Made by a program: the position numbers and the translations under genes
From: Dendrobium chrysotoxum
Lineage: Eukaryota; Streptophyta; Magnoliopsida; Asparagales; Orchidaceae
Length of the DNA: 64,000 nucleotides
NCBI GenBank assembly: GCA_019925795.1
Contig: CM034311.1
Coordinates: 23,806,231 to 23,870,230, forward strand
Direction: 5' to 3'
Shown: in pieces, positions 1 to 10,671 of the stretch
Layout: every line of letters begins with the position of its first letter
How positions within the stretch are numbered: position 1 is the first letter of the stretch
Notes under the pieces: generated by a model
Seen by the model: the letters and a program-made list of their open reading frames with translations, nothing else
What the model was told of the DNA's origin: nothing
The model's database searches: none

Positions 1-1708
1 GGACTACATGAACATGTGATGCTACTAATTTTGAAATTACGCGCTTATGAATGAGCAATACCAATTAGCGAACTTCCATAGACTTAAACAAAAAATTGAA
101 AACAATAAAGCAGTGATTAAGCTTAGGCAATTGATTACAAGATAATATTAGCAGCACAAAATAATCAATTCAAATCAAGTTTTGCTTAATGTGGGAATTT
201 TCAAAGGAAATCCCTCGATTAACAGTTAGAATAGTCACTACTAAGATCCCTCACACATGCTCATATTAGAGGGCTAGGCAGAGAAGCTTTCATAATTTTA
301 ATGATGCCACAATTGAGGAGTTAGAAAAAAAATTGGTTCGGAAGAGAGTTCACCTTCTTCAAGCTTCTGAATTTTGCTCCAACGTTCTTCAGTATCCGGG
401 CGATGATCATCAGTGAGTTCGCTTTGAATCCAACACCTTGTAGTCGACGATGGATTGATGTGCCCTCCTAATGGAAGCGTGATGACTTCGTCTCTTTCTT
501 GAGGGAGGAAGAGGTTAGGAAGAATAAATAAAGTGGGAGGGGATGGGGATGGTGGCCGGCCATAGGGAGGAGGGGGAGGGGATTTTAATTCTAGATTTTG
601 GGTTTCGAATAAGGGAGGGAAGCAAATTCTAAATTCTGAAATTAATTCCAGCACTTATTAAAATTTGGAATTATTTTCTTGTCTTAATGGGCATGACAAT
701 TAGGGCAAGAATTAGTGGGGAATAATTGGGAATTAATGGCAGCTTTAAGTGGGAAGATTGATTGGGAAAATTTGAATTTGAATCACCCCAAATAGGAGAG
801 AGGGAAGGGAGGGGCCGGCCCCTTGATGGGGCTTTGATTGGGACTCCAAATTGGAAAGATAGTAATTGGGGAGAGAGGGAAAGGGCGGCTAGGTCTAGGG
901 GAAATTGATTGGAGGATTTAAGGGGTTGCTGAATTTAGAGTTTTAAATTAGGAATGGAGATTTAGAGTATCTCCTATTCAAAATTCAAATTGGCATGAAT
1001 GGTGGAACTTCCCTATAATAGCCCATCTTATTTTAGGAAAGAAATTTCAGATTTTAAAGAAATTGAAATATGAAATTAAAAACTTTCCAATTTTATGATA
1101 TGCTATGTTTCGAAGTTTTGATTGCTTGGTTTGAAAGTGTGGAGGGAAAGTGGAGCGGTGGATGGCCGGCGGCTAGGGGGGGGGGGGAAGGGGTGAGGAG
1201 GAAGGCCGGCGGGTTATGGATGGGTGGTTGGTTGATGGCGGCTAGGAGGGTAGGGAGGCTGGCGGTTTAGAGGAAAGGGGGGGAAGGGAAAACCGGCGGC
1301 TAAGAAGGAGAGGGGCAAGATGAAGTGGCAGTGGAGATGAACCACGAGCCCGGACGTTTCCTACGGCTGATGAATAGTACTTTGCCCTCATCTAAGGACT
1401 TCAAACTCTCACAAGAGCTCTCACAATTCTCTAAGAAACAAAGTACAGAAATTTTTCTTCATAATAATCATCATCCCTCAAAAAGAAGAGGAGGGGGCTA
1501 TAAATAGTAAAAAATACAATAACAAATCAAATGACAAAAGTGCTCTCTGAGGTCACATAAGCCTACTCCCTCAAGTGAGGGTAAAAAATGAAAATATGCA
1601 TAAATAAATCAAATACAAATAATAACTCAAAAATAAAGTGGTCCAATCATGGCCATAGATCTTCGGCCCCTTCTCTGATAAACTTTTCATGATCGGATGT
1701 CCTCATCA
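1..1708 (-). repeat. 3' LTR of the Ty3/gypsy element (7 bases cut by window edge)
   Basis: Aligns base for base with 6570-8277, with scattered changes. In element orientation it begins TGATGAGG (right edge, 1708) and should end CATCA just left of the window. It contains a purine/G-rich stretch with repeated GGCCGGC motifs around 1165-1300. The inner boundary next to the purine tract is clear. Confidence 0.9.
1498..1507 (-). promoter_or_regulatory. LTR TATA box (3' LTR copy)
   Basis: On the minus strand this reads CTATTTATAG followed by CCCCCTC, about 200 bases from the start of the LTR. The same motif is kept in the other LTR. The context (TATA followed by a C-rich stretch) resembles that of the unrelated LTR at 46115-46130. 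This is probably the element's core promoter, marking the U3/R boundary shortly downstream. Confidence 0.5.
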
Positions 1709-1717
1709 TTCTCCCGG
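1709..1717 (-). other. Polypurine tract of the Ty3/gypsy element
   Basis: The minus strand reads CCGGGAGAA immediately before the LTR start TGATGAGG. A purine run directly abutting the 3' LTR is the expected plus-strand primer for a minus-oriented element. Confidence 0.6.
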
Positions 1718-1879
1718 GATAGAAAAGAGCTCGACTCCGTCGAGTACGCATCCCGGGTGCTCTCATAGATCTCTTGTGCATCAAGATCAATCCGTTGAAG
1801 TTCCTCGTGCTCTAACCAATGTCCTCTTTCTCTGGCTTACCTCTCCACCTTACCAAATACCTTTTTTGTCCACCCTCTT

Positions 1880-3177
1880 TCAATGAAATGATGTCATATT
1901 TAAAATCATGTCAACTTTCTTCGTAATAGGTGTTTTAGAAATATTTGGAAGTGGAGGAAGGCTTGGGTTCTTACAGGGTGGGGTCATACAATGCTCAATT
2001 TGTAGTGGATTTGGTGGGTTAAACTTTGGACCCTCATAGGATACTAAATCTTTGATGTTAAAAGAGGGATTAATATTGAAATCTACAGGCAGATTCATCA
2101 CATAGGCATTGTCATTAATTTTCTTGATTATTTTAAATGGTCATGTACTTTTAGCATGTAATTTCTTAACGGCCCTTTTCGGAAACCATTTCGGATGAAT
2201 CCAGACTATTATCGAATCACCAACTTCGAATGTCTTGAATCTTCGTTTAAGATCAACATGAAGTTTATAATTTGCATTGCTCTATTCAATTCGGCGTATA
2301 ATTTCTTTATGCAATTCATACAAATGCGATGCAAATGAAGATGCAAACTCAGAAATCCTATACTTAGGACACATGGATATGAGATCTAAAGGCTATCTAG
2401 GTTTGTACTCATATACAATTTCAGCAGGACTCAAACCAGTGGTACGATTAACAGAATTGTTGTAAGCAAATTCAGCTGTGGGGAGTTTGAAATCCCAGTC
2501 TTTAACATGTTCACCCACTAAGGACCTTAACAAGTTTCCTAGGCTCCTATTGACCACTTCAGTTTGACCATCCGTCTGAGGATGAATGGCTGTGAAAAAT
2601 TATAATTTGGTGCCCATTTTCATCCAAAGAGTCTTTCAGAAGTAACTTGTGAATTTGACATCCCTATCAGATACGATGGTCTTGGGTAAATCATGTAATC
2701 TGATGACCTCATTAAAACACAGATTGGCAATATGAGAGGCATCGGATGTTTTAGAATAGATAGGAAATGTGCCATATTGGAGAAGCGGTCAACTATGACA
2801 CATATGACGTCCTTCCTATGAAAAGTCTTGGGCAGGCCAAGAATGAAGTCCATGCTAACATCTTGCCATAGATAACTGGGAACTGGTAAAGGTGTGTAGA
2901 GATTTATGTTCTGCTTTCGTTGTTTGGCCAGTTGACAAGTGTGGCATCTACTGACCATCTTACCCATATCTTTCTTTAGGCTAGGCCAAAAGAAACAGTA
3001 CATTACAGCCTCAATAGTTTTATCATGACCGAAGTATCCGGTGAGGCCTCCGGCGTGAAGGTCCCAAACGAGGAATTTCCTAAGGGAAGTACTTGGAATG
3101 CAAAGCTTCTGAGCTTTGAATAGGTATCCATCTTCAAGAAGAAAATCATCCATTAGGCACGTGCTGCCTGTGGACAA
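1880..3177 (-). pseudogene. Integrase region of the Ty3/gypsy polyprotein, broken
   Basis: The zinc-binding HHCC region is readable near 2920-3030, with GHDKT, FFWPSLKKDM and CHTCQLAK. The catalytic core follows, with MDFILGLP carrying the first catalytic Asp and VDRFSNMAHF after it. The SDRDVKF stretch with the second Asp is near 2640-2680 but in another frame, so a frameshift lies between them. The C-terminal part is visible at 1880-2130, with NDNAYV and FNIKDLVSYEGP, the tail seen at the end of plant Ty3/gypsy integrases. The enzyme would insert element cDNA into chromosomes. This copy is non-functional because at least one frameshift and several stops separate the pieces. Confidence 0.88.
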
Positions 3178-3239
3178 AAGGGAGTATATCTCCTGAAGTT
3201 GAGGTATTCCAAGTAGTCCTCTCTGACCTGCTCAAACCC

Positions 3240-3640
3240 AATGACTTATGCCCTTATTTTAGTGGTAGTCATCATACGACGACTGAGGGCATCGGCAGTT
3301 TTATTCTCAACTCTCGTTTTATGCCTAAGGGTGTAAGTGTACTCCTGTAAGAACTCTACCCATCGACCATGGCGTGCATTCAATTTTTTTCTGGGAGTTG
3401 ATATAATGAAGAGCCTCATGATCCGAAAAGATGACGAACTCTTACGGGAGCAGATAATGTCGCCAATATCGTAGGGATTGAATCACTGCGTAAAACTCTC
3501 TGTCATATGTGAAATAGAGCTGTTGGATGTAATTCAGTTTCTCACTGAAGTAGGCAACAGGGTGACCTTACCGGGACAATACTCCTCTAATTCTGACCCC
3601 CGAAGCATCGCAGGTAACTTCGAAGATCTTGGAGAAGTCA
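3240..3640 (-). pseudogene. RNase H domain of the Ty3/gypsy polyprotein, with stop codons
   Basis: The minus strand reads CDASGVRIRGVLSR, a stop, then GHPVAYFSEKLN, further on YDREFYAVIQSLRYW and FSDHEALHYINS, and finally VENKTADALSRR. This is the complete Ty3/gypsy RNase H layout with the family's DAS and DHEAL landmarks. It degrades the RNA strand during reverse transcription. At least one in-frame stop inactivates it. It sits between the RT and integrase blocks, as expected. Confidence 0.85.
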
Positions 3641-3798
3641 GAAAGTCTCATCACTAGGGCTTCCACCATTCTTTTCTTTATCTCCTCAAACGCTCTGGTG
3701 GCAGCCGGGGTCTACTGAAAGTCCCCTTTCTTTAGGCAATTAGTGATAGGAGAGATAATGGTGCTGAAGTTTTTAATGAATCTCCTATAGAAGGTGGC

Positions 3799-4830
3799 TC
3801 AGCCGTGGAAGCTACGGACTTCCCGGATGTTCTGAGGAATGGATCGTTCAAGTATGGCCCTCACCTTCTCGGGATCTACAGAGACCCATTGGGCTGACAC
3901 AATAAAACCCAAAAAAATTATGAGGTCAATAAGGAATGTGCATTTCTTAGGATTAGCATATAGCTGCTCCTTCCTTAAGACCTCATAGACCTGCCTCAAG
4001 TGGTCTAAGTGCCGGCTCACGGATTAGCTATAGATAAGAATGTCGTCGAAGTAGACAACAATAAACTTACCCATGAAAGGACGCAACACTTGGGTCATGA
4101 TTCTCATAAACGTGCTCGAGGCATTACTCAACCTGAAAGGCATGACCATCCACTCGTACAGACCATCCTTGGTCTTAAAGGCAGTCTTCCACTCATCACC
4201 GGATCAGATCCGGATCTGATGGTACCCACTCTTAAGGTCAATCTTGAAGAAAAGGGTGGCTCTTGTCATCATGTCAAGCATATGGTCTAACCTCGGGATG
4301 GGAAAATGATAGTTGACAGTAATTTTGTTGATAGCACGGCTATCAACGCACATTCTCCAAGTATCATCCTTCTTCGGTGTAAGAAGGGCGGGTACGACAT
4401 ATGGGCTTAGGCTTTCTTTTATGTAGCCCCGTTGCAGTAACTCATTCACCTGTTTCTTTAGTTCAACATGTTCCGTGGGGTTCATACAGTAGTGTGGCAG
4501 GTTGGGAAGAGAGGCTCCGGGGACAAGATCAATAGCATGCTGAATGTCTCTTAGTGGAGGTAGTTGATCAGGGAGTTCATCAGAGAAGACATCAGCAAAG
4601 TCACTTAGTATGGGTTGGACCTCCTGAGGAATAGGCTCATCAGACTCAGAGGAAGTCTCACGGCCAACCGAGACGTACAGGGGTGCGCCTTGTGCTATTT
4701 CAAAATCCAGAACCTTGGTTGTCACAAGGTTCAACCCCTTCTTGGGCTTAACTAGATTGGGGTTGGGGTTATTTCTAACCCTGGGCTGTGTAGGCGGTAA
4801 CTTGATCTTCTTGCTCGCATATTCAAACAC
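3799..4830 (-). pseudogene. Reverse transcriptase region of the Ty3/gypsy polyprotein, broken
   Basis: The first open piece (4204-4830) contains WRMCVDSRAINKITV, FPIPRLD and FFKIDLKSGYHQIRI, the standard Ty3/gypsy RT blocks. It ends at a premature stop where the reading should continue. The catalytic YFDD box (VVYFDDILIYS) is legible at about 4030-4065 and is followed at once by another stop. The next piece (3799-4020) carries HLDHLRQVYEVLRKEQLYANPKKC, listed here only as a landmark. The enzyme copies element RNA to DNA. Catalytic aspartates are present but the frame is not continuous. Confidence 0.92.
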
Positions 4831-5200
4831 ACAGGTGTTCGAACACCCATAGATGTGGACATCATTATCAAAGAGCCAGGGACACCCTAAAATAATCTAT
4901 CCAACATCCATTATCAGAATATCACACCACACATTTTCCTTATAGTCAGCGATATGAGATTTCGTTCCTTCACCTGTAAGGCAGTGGAGTTGACCCAGGC
5001 TACCTTGTAGGGATTAGGGTGATGAACGGTAAACAAACTAAGTCTAGACACCATGCTAGAGGAGACAGCATTGATGCAACTGCTACTATCCATGATGACT
5101 TTATAATTTTATCATTTATTTTTGTGTAGTTGTGAAAGATCGAGGTCCTACACCAGTCATCAGTGATAACAGGGTGTGACAGGGCACATCTCACCACGCA
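4831..5200 (-). pseudogene. Aspartic protease region of the Ty3/gypsy polyprotein, broken
   Basis: The minus strand around 5075-5105 reads IMDSSSCINAVSS, where a functional retropepsin would have Asp-Ser/Thr/Gly-Gly/Ser at the active site. The stretch near 4850-4900 reads ILGCPWLFDNDVHIYG, the usual linker between protease and RT in plant Ty3/gypsy elements. Stops and frame changes separate these pieces. It would have cut the polyprotein. The altered active-site triplet suggests loss of function independent of the frameshifts. Confidence 0.65.
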
Positions 5201-5365
5201 GATGAGAGAAGTGTCGACCTTTTGTAAATAGTAGACGACAGTAGTGTCGTCGTCCTCCTCAAAGAATTCACTTTCAGCATTGAACTGGTGAATTTGTTCA
5301 GCCTCGGGCTCAAACTCATCCTCAGTATTTTCTTCAATAATAGTGACTTTATAAGGATTAGAACA

Positions 5366-6403
5366 CTAGGAAGAGATGTGCCCATACCCCTGACACCGGA
5401 AGCACTTGGTCCCTAGGTGGGACTGAGGTGTGTTTGGGGTTGGAGACTTGCCCCTAAAGTCAGAACGGGGTGGAGGAGAACCAGAGGGTGGTCTACTAGA
5501 GCTCCTTGGAGTCGGCCGTGCGACAGAGTGGTGTGGGGTTGATCCACTAGAGGGTCTGTAGGAAGGTCTAGCATCCTGGTGTCGACTAGGGTGCTGGGAA
5601 CATGTCTCCTCTAGGTCTAAGACTAGATTGTAAGCACTCTCTAGTGTAGTGACGCTCCGGGCAAATAGTTCATTGCGTAGGTCCTCACACAACCCGGTAC
5701 GGAACATGGACAAAATTTGAGCGGGGGTAGTAGAGGTCTCCCCATTGTAGCGAATCAGGTAATCGTCAAAAGCTGCAATGTATTCCTTAACCGGTTTACT
5801 GTCCTGGGTCAGCCTATTCCACCTATCAAGGTGTCTAGGAAAGTACGAGGGAGGAAGGTACTTTTGTTTGAGTTTGCGTTTCATATAAGTCCAATCGGTG
5901 ATAGCGAACTCATTGCGGGACTCCCTAAGGATCTCTAGGTTAGCTCAATATTGGCTGGGCCTACCCGTGAGTTTCATTTCAACAAATCTAACTTTTCTAG
6001 CCTCGGATATGTTATATCACTTGAAGAACCTATCCATGCCCTTGATCCAGTCTAGAAAGAGCTGGGGATCAAGAGTACTGTGAAAAGTCGGGGCGTCGAC
6101 TTTAATGTTTTTTAACAACGGTATATCGGGATCGTTATTAAGATTGTAACTGTATTGAGGAGCTCAATAAGGGGCACGGGGGTGTCCCTCATCTGGTACG
6201 GTGTCATCCCCATACATGGAAGGAGGCCTAGAAGGTGTGTAAGGTGTAGGGTGATTCCTGACTCGATCTAGTGTATCAAACCGTTCCGTCGTTTGGCGAC
6301 GGAGTTCAACTATGTCGGCTTGATTTTCTCTAAGTTGTTGACTGATTGTGCTCATTTGTCCCTCCAAAAGATCTAAGGTCCTGTGAATCTGTTCAAGGTC
6401 CAT
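5366..6403 (-). pseudogene. Gag of the Ty3/gypsy element, broken
   Basis: The N-terminal piece (6164-6403) has heptad-like content (LLEGQMSTISQQLRENQADI), consistent with a coiled coil. The middle piece (5366-5884) has WNRLTQDSKPVKEYIAAFDDY and a proline/serine-rich linker, then the zinc knuckle start CFRCQGYGH just before a stop at about 5368. Gag packages element RNA. At least one frameshift around 5890-6160 and the stop inside the knuckle break it. It lies next to the primer-binding site, as gag should. Confidence 0.85.
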
Positions 6404-6548
6404 CCTACGTCTAAGGGTGACTCCGAATTATGCAAACTGAAAGAAAATAATATGCTAACACAAGCAAGTAATTTTGATGCGTGCAGGATACGATTTAGAT
6501 GATAAGACATGTAATAAATGAATCCTAATAGGCATCTAAATGCAACCT

Positions 6549-6560
6549 GGCTTAATACCA
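6549..6560 (-). other. Primer-binding site, tRNA-Met-like
   Basis: The minus strand reads TGGTATTAAGCC, sharing TGGTAT and most of the following bases with the usual plant initiator-Met primer site. It sits 2 bases inside the 5' LTR end (CATCA at 6563). Its place between LTR and gag confirms the element's orientation. Confidence 0.7.
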
Positions 6561-6562
6561 GA

Positions 6563-8277
6563 TGATGTAGGACTACATGAACATGTGATGCTATTAATTT
6601 TGAAATTACGCGCTTATGAATGAGCAATACCATAGCGAACTTCCATCGACTTAAACAAAAGATTGAAAACAATAAAGCAGTGATTAAACTCAGGCAATTG
6701 ATTGCAAGATAATGTTAGGAGCACAAAATAATCACTTCAAATCGAGCTTTGCTTAATGTGGGGGTTTTTAAAGGAAATCCCTCGATTAACAGTTAGAATA
6801 GTCACTACTGAGATCCCTCACACATGCTCATATTAGAGGGCTAGGCAGAGAAGCTTTCATAATTTTAATGATGCCACAATTGAGGAGGAGTTAGAAGATA
6901 AATAGGTTCGGAAGAGAGTTCACCTTCTTCAAGCTTCTGAATTTTGCTCCAACGTTCTTCAGGATCCGGGCGATGATCGTCAGTGAGTTCCCTTTGAATC
7001 CAACACCTTGTAGTCGATGATAGATTGATGTGCCCTCACGGTTGAGGTGTAGCCGGCCCAACCGAAGAGTGGTGACTTCGTCTTCTTTCTTGAGGGAGGA
7101 AGAGGTTAGGAAGAATAATTAAAGTGGGAGGGGATGGGGATGGTGGCCGGCCATAGGGAGGAGGGGGAGGGGATTTTAATTCCAGATTTTGAGTTTTGAA
7201 TAAGGGAGGGAAGCACATTTCAAATTCTGAAATTAATTCCAGCACTTATTAAAATTTGGAATTATTTTCTTGTCTTAATGGGCATGACAATTAGGGCAAG
7301 AATTAGTGGGGAATAATTGGGAATTAATGGTAGCTTTAAGTGGGAAGATTGATTGGGGAAATTTGAATTTGAATCTCCCGAAATAGGAGAGAGGGAAGGG
7401 AGGGGCCGGCCCCTTGATGGGGCTTTGATTGGGACTCCAAATTGGAAAGGTAGTAATTGGGGAGAGAGAGGGAAAGGGCGGCTAGGTCTAGGGGAAATTG
7501 ATTGGAGGATTTAAGGGGTTGCTGAATTTAGAATTTTAAATTAGAAAAGGAGATTTAGAGTATCTCCTATTCAAAATTCAAATTGGCATGAATGGTGGAA
7601 CTTCCCTATAATAGCCCATCTTATTTTAGGAAAGAAATTTCAGATTTTAAAGAAATTGAAATCTGAAATTAAAGACTTTCCAATTTTATGATATGCTATG
7701 TTTCGAAGTTTTGATTGCTTGGTTTGAAAGTGTGGAGGGAAAGTGGAGTGGTGGATGGCCAGCGGCTAGGGGGGGAGGCCGGCAGGTTATGGATGAGTGG
7801 TTGGTCGACGGCGGCTAGGAGGGTAGGGAGGCCGGCGGTTTAGAGGAAGGGGGGGGGGGGGACCGGCAGCTAAGAAGGAGAGGGGCAAGACGAAGTGGCG
7901 GTGGAGATGAACCATGAGCTCGGATGCTTCCTGCGGCTGATGGGTAGTACTTTGCTCTCATTTAGGGACTTCAAACTCTCACAAGAGCTCTCACAATTCT
8001 CCAAGAAACAAAGTGCAAAAATTTTTCTTCATAATAATCATCATCCCTCAAAAAGAAGATGAGGGGGCTATAAATAGCCAAAAATACAATAACAAATCAA
8101 ATGACAAAAGTGTCCCTGGGGTCACATAAGCCTATTCCCTCAAGTGAGGGTAAAAACAGAAAATATGCATAAATAAATCAAATATAAATAATAATTCAAA
8201 AATAAAGTGGTCCAATCATGGCCGTAGATCTTCGGCCCCTTCTCTGATAAACTTTACATGGTCGGATGTCCTCATTA
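6563..8277 (-). repeat. 5' LTR of the Ty3/gypsy element
   Basis: This complete LTR of 1,715 bases is the partner of 1-1708. In element orientation it should start TG but starts TAATGAGG (right edge), a point change from the other copy's TGATGAGG. It ends CCTACATCA next to the primer site. The bases after 8277 are GAGAG, the predicted target-site copy. A long G run lies near 7848-7861. Confidence 0.9.
8068..8077 (-). promoter_or_regulatory. LTR TATA box (5' LTR copy)
   Basis: Same CTATTTATAG motif as in the other LTR, at the equivalent position about 200 bases into the LTR. This copy would drive element transcription leftward. Confidence 0.5.
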
Positions 8278-8818
8278 GAGAGACTAAGGGGGGTCGGCTA
8301 AACATGTGGCTATGGAGGAGTTGATTAGTCCAAGTATAATTACCCCCTCCAAATGAGTGGTTGGTTGGCCATGATGAGGTGGAAATGGATTATTTAATTA
8401 AGCTTAATTCAAATAATCAATTCCCTATTGAAATGAATAACATCCCCTCTATATTTGAAAATTCAAAATTTTGAATTTCAAAAATTTCAAATTCAAATTT
8501 TCAAAATTTGAGAATATCCACAAAATTGAAAATTATACTACATAGTCTTACATGTTAATTATAAAGCACATAAATTACAAATTCTAATTAAATGTCTTCA
8601 ATTTGCTCATTGTCATGATTCATTACCTAGCATTAGCTTCTTTCTTGCACTGGACCCTTGTGGTTGGTCCAGTGCTTCCTCCTTGAGCTCCCTATGCCAC
8701 ATTATGAAGCAACAATGGCAACACTTCAACTTAGGCCTCTTATTCGGTCTAGTTACATAAAATCTAGTATCGGCTATCATTAGTCCTATTTTGATGTCAT
8801 GACAGCCCCAGTCCCAAG

Positions 8819-9005
8819 AGAGAAGGAATTGAATCACTTATGGAGTCTTACTTCATATAATGAGGACTGGTAGAACCTGATCTCCAACGGAACGAGTGAA
8901 TGCAAGGGCGTTAGGTAGAGAAGGAATTGAATTACTTTGGAGTCTTACATAATGGGGAAAGGTAAAACTTGATCTCCACCAGAACGACTGAATGAAAGAA
9001 CATTA
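8819..9005. repeat. Tandem duplication, period 98 bp
   Basis: AGAGAAGGAATTGAAT starts near 8819 and again at 8917, followed in both by GGAGTCTTAC and CTGATCTCC/TTGATCTCC-type sequence. There are two diverged units and no coding content. Confidence 0.6.
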
Positions 9006-9243
9006 CTTCAGTACATATTTTGGCCCCCTAATTTTTGAATCATGTTGTGTATCTTGCTTCAGTCACCTCTCAACCCCTTAGGGGCAAAGGCGAAATAATT
9101 GGGATTTAAAGTGATTTGGTAATACTTTTATTTAAACAAACATGAACCAAGCTAAGGGCCATCCACCTCAAATCTATCCTCTTTTATGAGATGGTTGTCA
9201 TCATCAGTGCAGTAGCCACTTTTCCTAAGGTAGGTATATGTCA

Positions 9244-9545
9244 TATTGGCTTAAGTAAATTATATTGCGTATGATGCTTCTCTTCTCATTCATGGTTACT
9301 GGGAATGGGAATGTCATCATCTAACACCACCTGGAAAAATTATTATTCATATCTAACAGCTTTTCAGGTTTTACAATAATTTCAAATTAATTAGAAGAAA
9401 GGGTGAGGGACTGAGGGGGCTATTGGCTAAATTAGATTATATTACGTTTGATGCTTCACTCCTCATTCATGGTTATCGGGAATGTCATCAACTAACACCA
9501 ACTGGAAAATTGATTATTCATATCTAACAGCTTTTCAGGTGTTGC
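9244..9545. repeat. Direct duplication, offset about 177 bp
   Basis: The block 9244-9372 (TATTGGCTTAAG ... CATATCTAACAGCTTTTCAGG) recurs at 9421-9541 with substitutions and small deletions. Both copies end in AGCTTTTCAGG, resembling a splice acceptor. No exon follows either one. Confidence 0.65.
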
Positions 9546-9948
9546 TATGAAAGGAGAAGTTAAAGATAATCAAAAAAATCTTCTGTACTAATCACTTCGT
9601 TTTTGCTCTTTTCTTTTTGCATGATATCTACCACCGATAACTTGTCGATTAGTTTTGATTCCTTTGTAAAATATCTGAGCTCATTCTGATCCTTTATGAT
9701 TATCTTTTCCTTTTTAGCAACAAAGGGAAGCCCTGTATTGCACTGCTAGCAGAATCTTCTTCAGAACTTCGCAAAATTATAACTTTAGATTGACTAATGT
9801 CCCCATAACATTCCTGCAGTCTGTCTACTACCAACCTTAATTTTCTTTTTTTCCCCATTTTCTCATCAATGAGAAAGAACTTTGGATTCATTCCTATTTA
9901 ACTTTTACTGTAACTGTAGGTAAATAACAATTTTTCCTCTCTTTTCAG

Positions 9949-10182
9949 GGCTGCTGCTCTGGGTTACGAATTTAGGAGTCAGTTAGTGAAGGTTCAGCAG
10001 CAATTTCCCCAAATTATAAATGATGTTCGAGGGAGAGGCCTACTCAATGCATTAGACCTTACGAGCGAAGCCCTTTCTCCTGTATCTGCTTATGACTTAT
10101 GCCTTAAACTGAAGGAAAGAGGCATCCTTGCCAAGCCTACGCATGACACAATAATTCGTCTCGCTCCTCCACTCTGTATAAG
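9949..10182 (+). CDS. OAT: Ornithine delta-aminotransferase, penultimate visible exon
   Basis: The enzyme moves the delta-amino group of ornithine to 2-oxoglutarate using pyridoxal phosphate. It links arginine breakdown to glutamate/proline metabolism in plant mitochondria. The exon follows a pyrimidine tract and CAG at 9946-9948 and ends at AG|GTGAGC. In frame it encodes LGYEFRSQLVKVQQQFPQ, then VRGRGLLNALDL, SPVSAYDLCLKLKERGILAK and PTHDTIIRLAPPLCI. This is the C-terminal small domain, matching plant OAT closely with no stop. The exon starts one base into the codon series and leaves two bases (AG) of a split Ser codon for the next exon. Upstream exons, including the catalytic lysine, are not in the window, so whether the whole gene is intact cannot be judged. 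Confidence 0.92.
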
Positions 10183-10232
10183 GTGAGCATATACTGATCG
10201 TTGAACTTATGATTTATTTTCATTTAATAGTT

Positions 10233-10320
10233 TTAGGCTTCGTTTGGGATGGCTTTTTTATTGCTTATTAAAGCAACTGCTTTAAGAAGCAGTAAGAAAG
10301 CCGTCTCAAACGAAGCCTAA
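10233..10320. mobile_element. Hairpin MITE (family A), compact copy
   Basis: Begins TTAGGCTTCGTTTGGGA and ends with its near-perfect reverse complement TCTCAAACGAAGCCTAA (one mismatch). The interior AAGCAACTGCTTTAAGAAGCAG is also self-complementary, so the 88 bases fold into one hairpin. It has no coding capacity. At least a dozen relatives occur in this window. Confidence 0.8.
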
Positions 10321-10561
10321 TATTCAACGTATATGATATCCTGCAAGTCTAAAGCTTAAGGTTTGTTTGATTAACTGAATTAATTATTTTCAGTAGGACG
10401 CTAAAATCCAAGATGGTTTTGGGTATTATAAGTGAAAACGTGGTTACTATTGAAGAATATATGAATTTATTGCATTTCTTTTCTGCAGAATAAATGATAG
10501 AAATTATGTGTTTCTCTTGTTAAAAATGAAGTCATTTTGTTTTGGGATTCTTCTGTATTGG

Positions 10562-10650
10562 AGTTTAACTTTAAATAGGACATAATGCAGAAAAAATATT
10601 CTTGTAGCCTATTCCATATAGTGGTGGGATAAAGGCTTATTGTTGTTGGG
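10562..10650 (+). mobile_element. RTE-type LINE, 3'-end remnant
   Basis: AGGACATAATGCAGAAAAA, then CTTGTAGCC, then GTGGGATAAAGGCTTA and TTGTTG match the 3' end of the larger LINE copy ending at 32079, in the same order and spacing. Only the last roughly 90 bases remain, as in extreme 5' truncation. Confidence 0.7.
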
Positions 10651-10671
10651 GGGGTTAACTTTAAAATAGTC

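Larger units (their letters stand above)
1..8277 (-). mobile_element. Ty3/gypsy chromovirus-like LTR retrotransposon, decayed
   Basis: Direct repeats of about 1.7 kb bracket an internal region whose minus strand reads, in order, gag, protease, reverse transcriptase, RNase H and integrase. That order (integrase last) defines Ty3/gypsy. The RNase H and integrase wording, and the ADALSRR end of RNase H, are typical of plant chromoviruses. A tRNA-Met-like primer site lies inside the 5' LTR (6549-6560) and a purine tract lies inside the 3' LTR (1709-1717). Every domain is cut by stops or frameshifts, so the copy cannot make its own proteins. The two LTRs are still easily alignable, with scattered substitutions and small indels. 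Base 1 of the window aligns to 6570, so about 7 bases of the element and its left target-site copy lie just outside. No chromodomain was identified, so the lineage call is moderate; the Ty3/gypsy call is firm. Confidence 0.93.
8278..9948. other. Non-coding DNA upstream of the first visible OAT exon
   Basis: I found no OAT exon here; the lysine-bearing cofactor region of the enzyme is absent. If the gene is intact, this is part of a very large intron that also contains the Ty3/gypsy element. It holds a low-complexity self-complementary AT stretch (about 8453-8511) and two local tandem duplications listed separately. Short open frames here have no recognisable content. Confidence 0.5.

Noticed and set aside
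1070..1270. 66-residue Gly/Arg-rich frame in the left LTR
   Set aside because: It lies in the G-rich stretch of the LTR on the strand opposite to the element's genes, and the frame is not kept in the other LTR.
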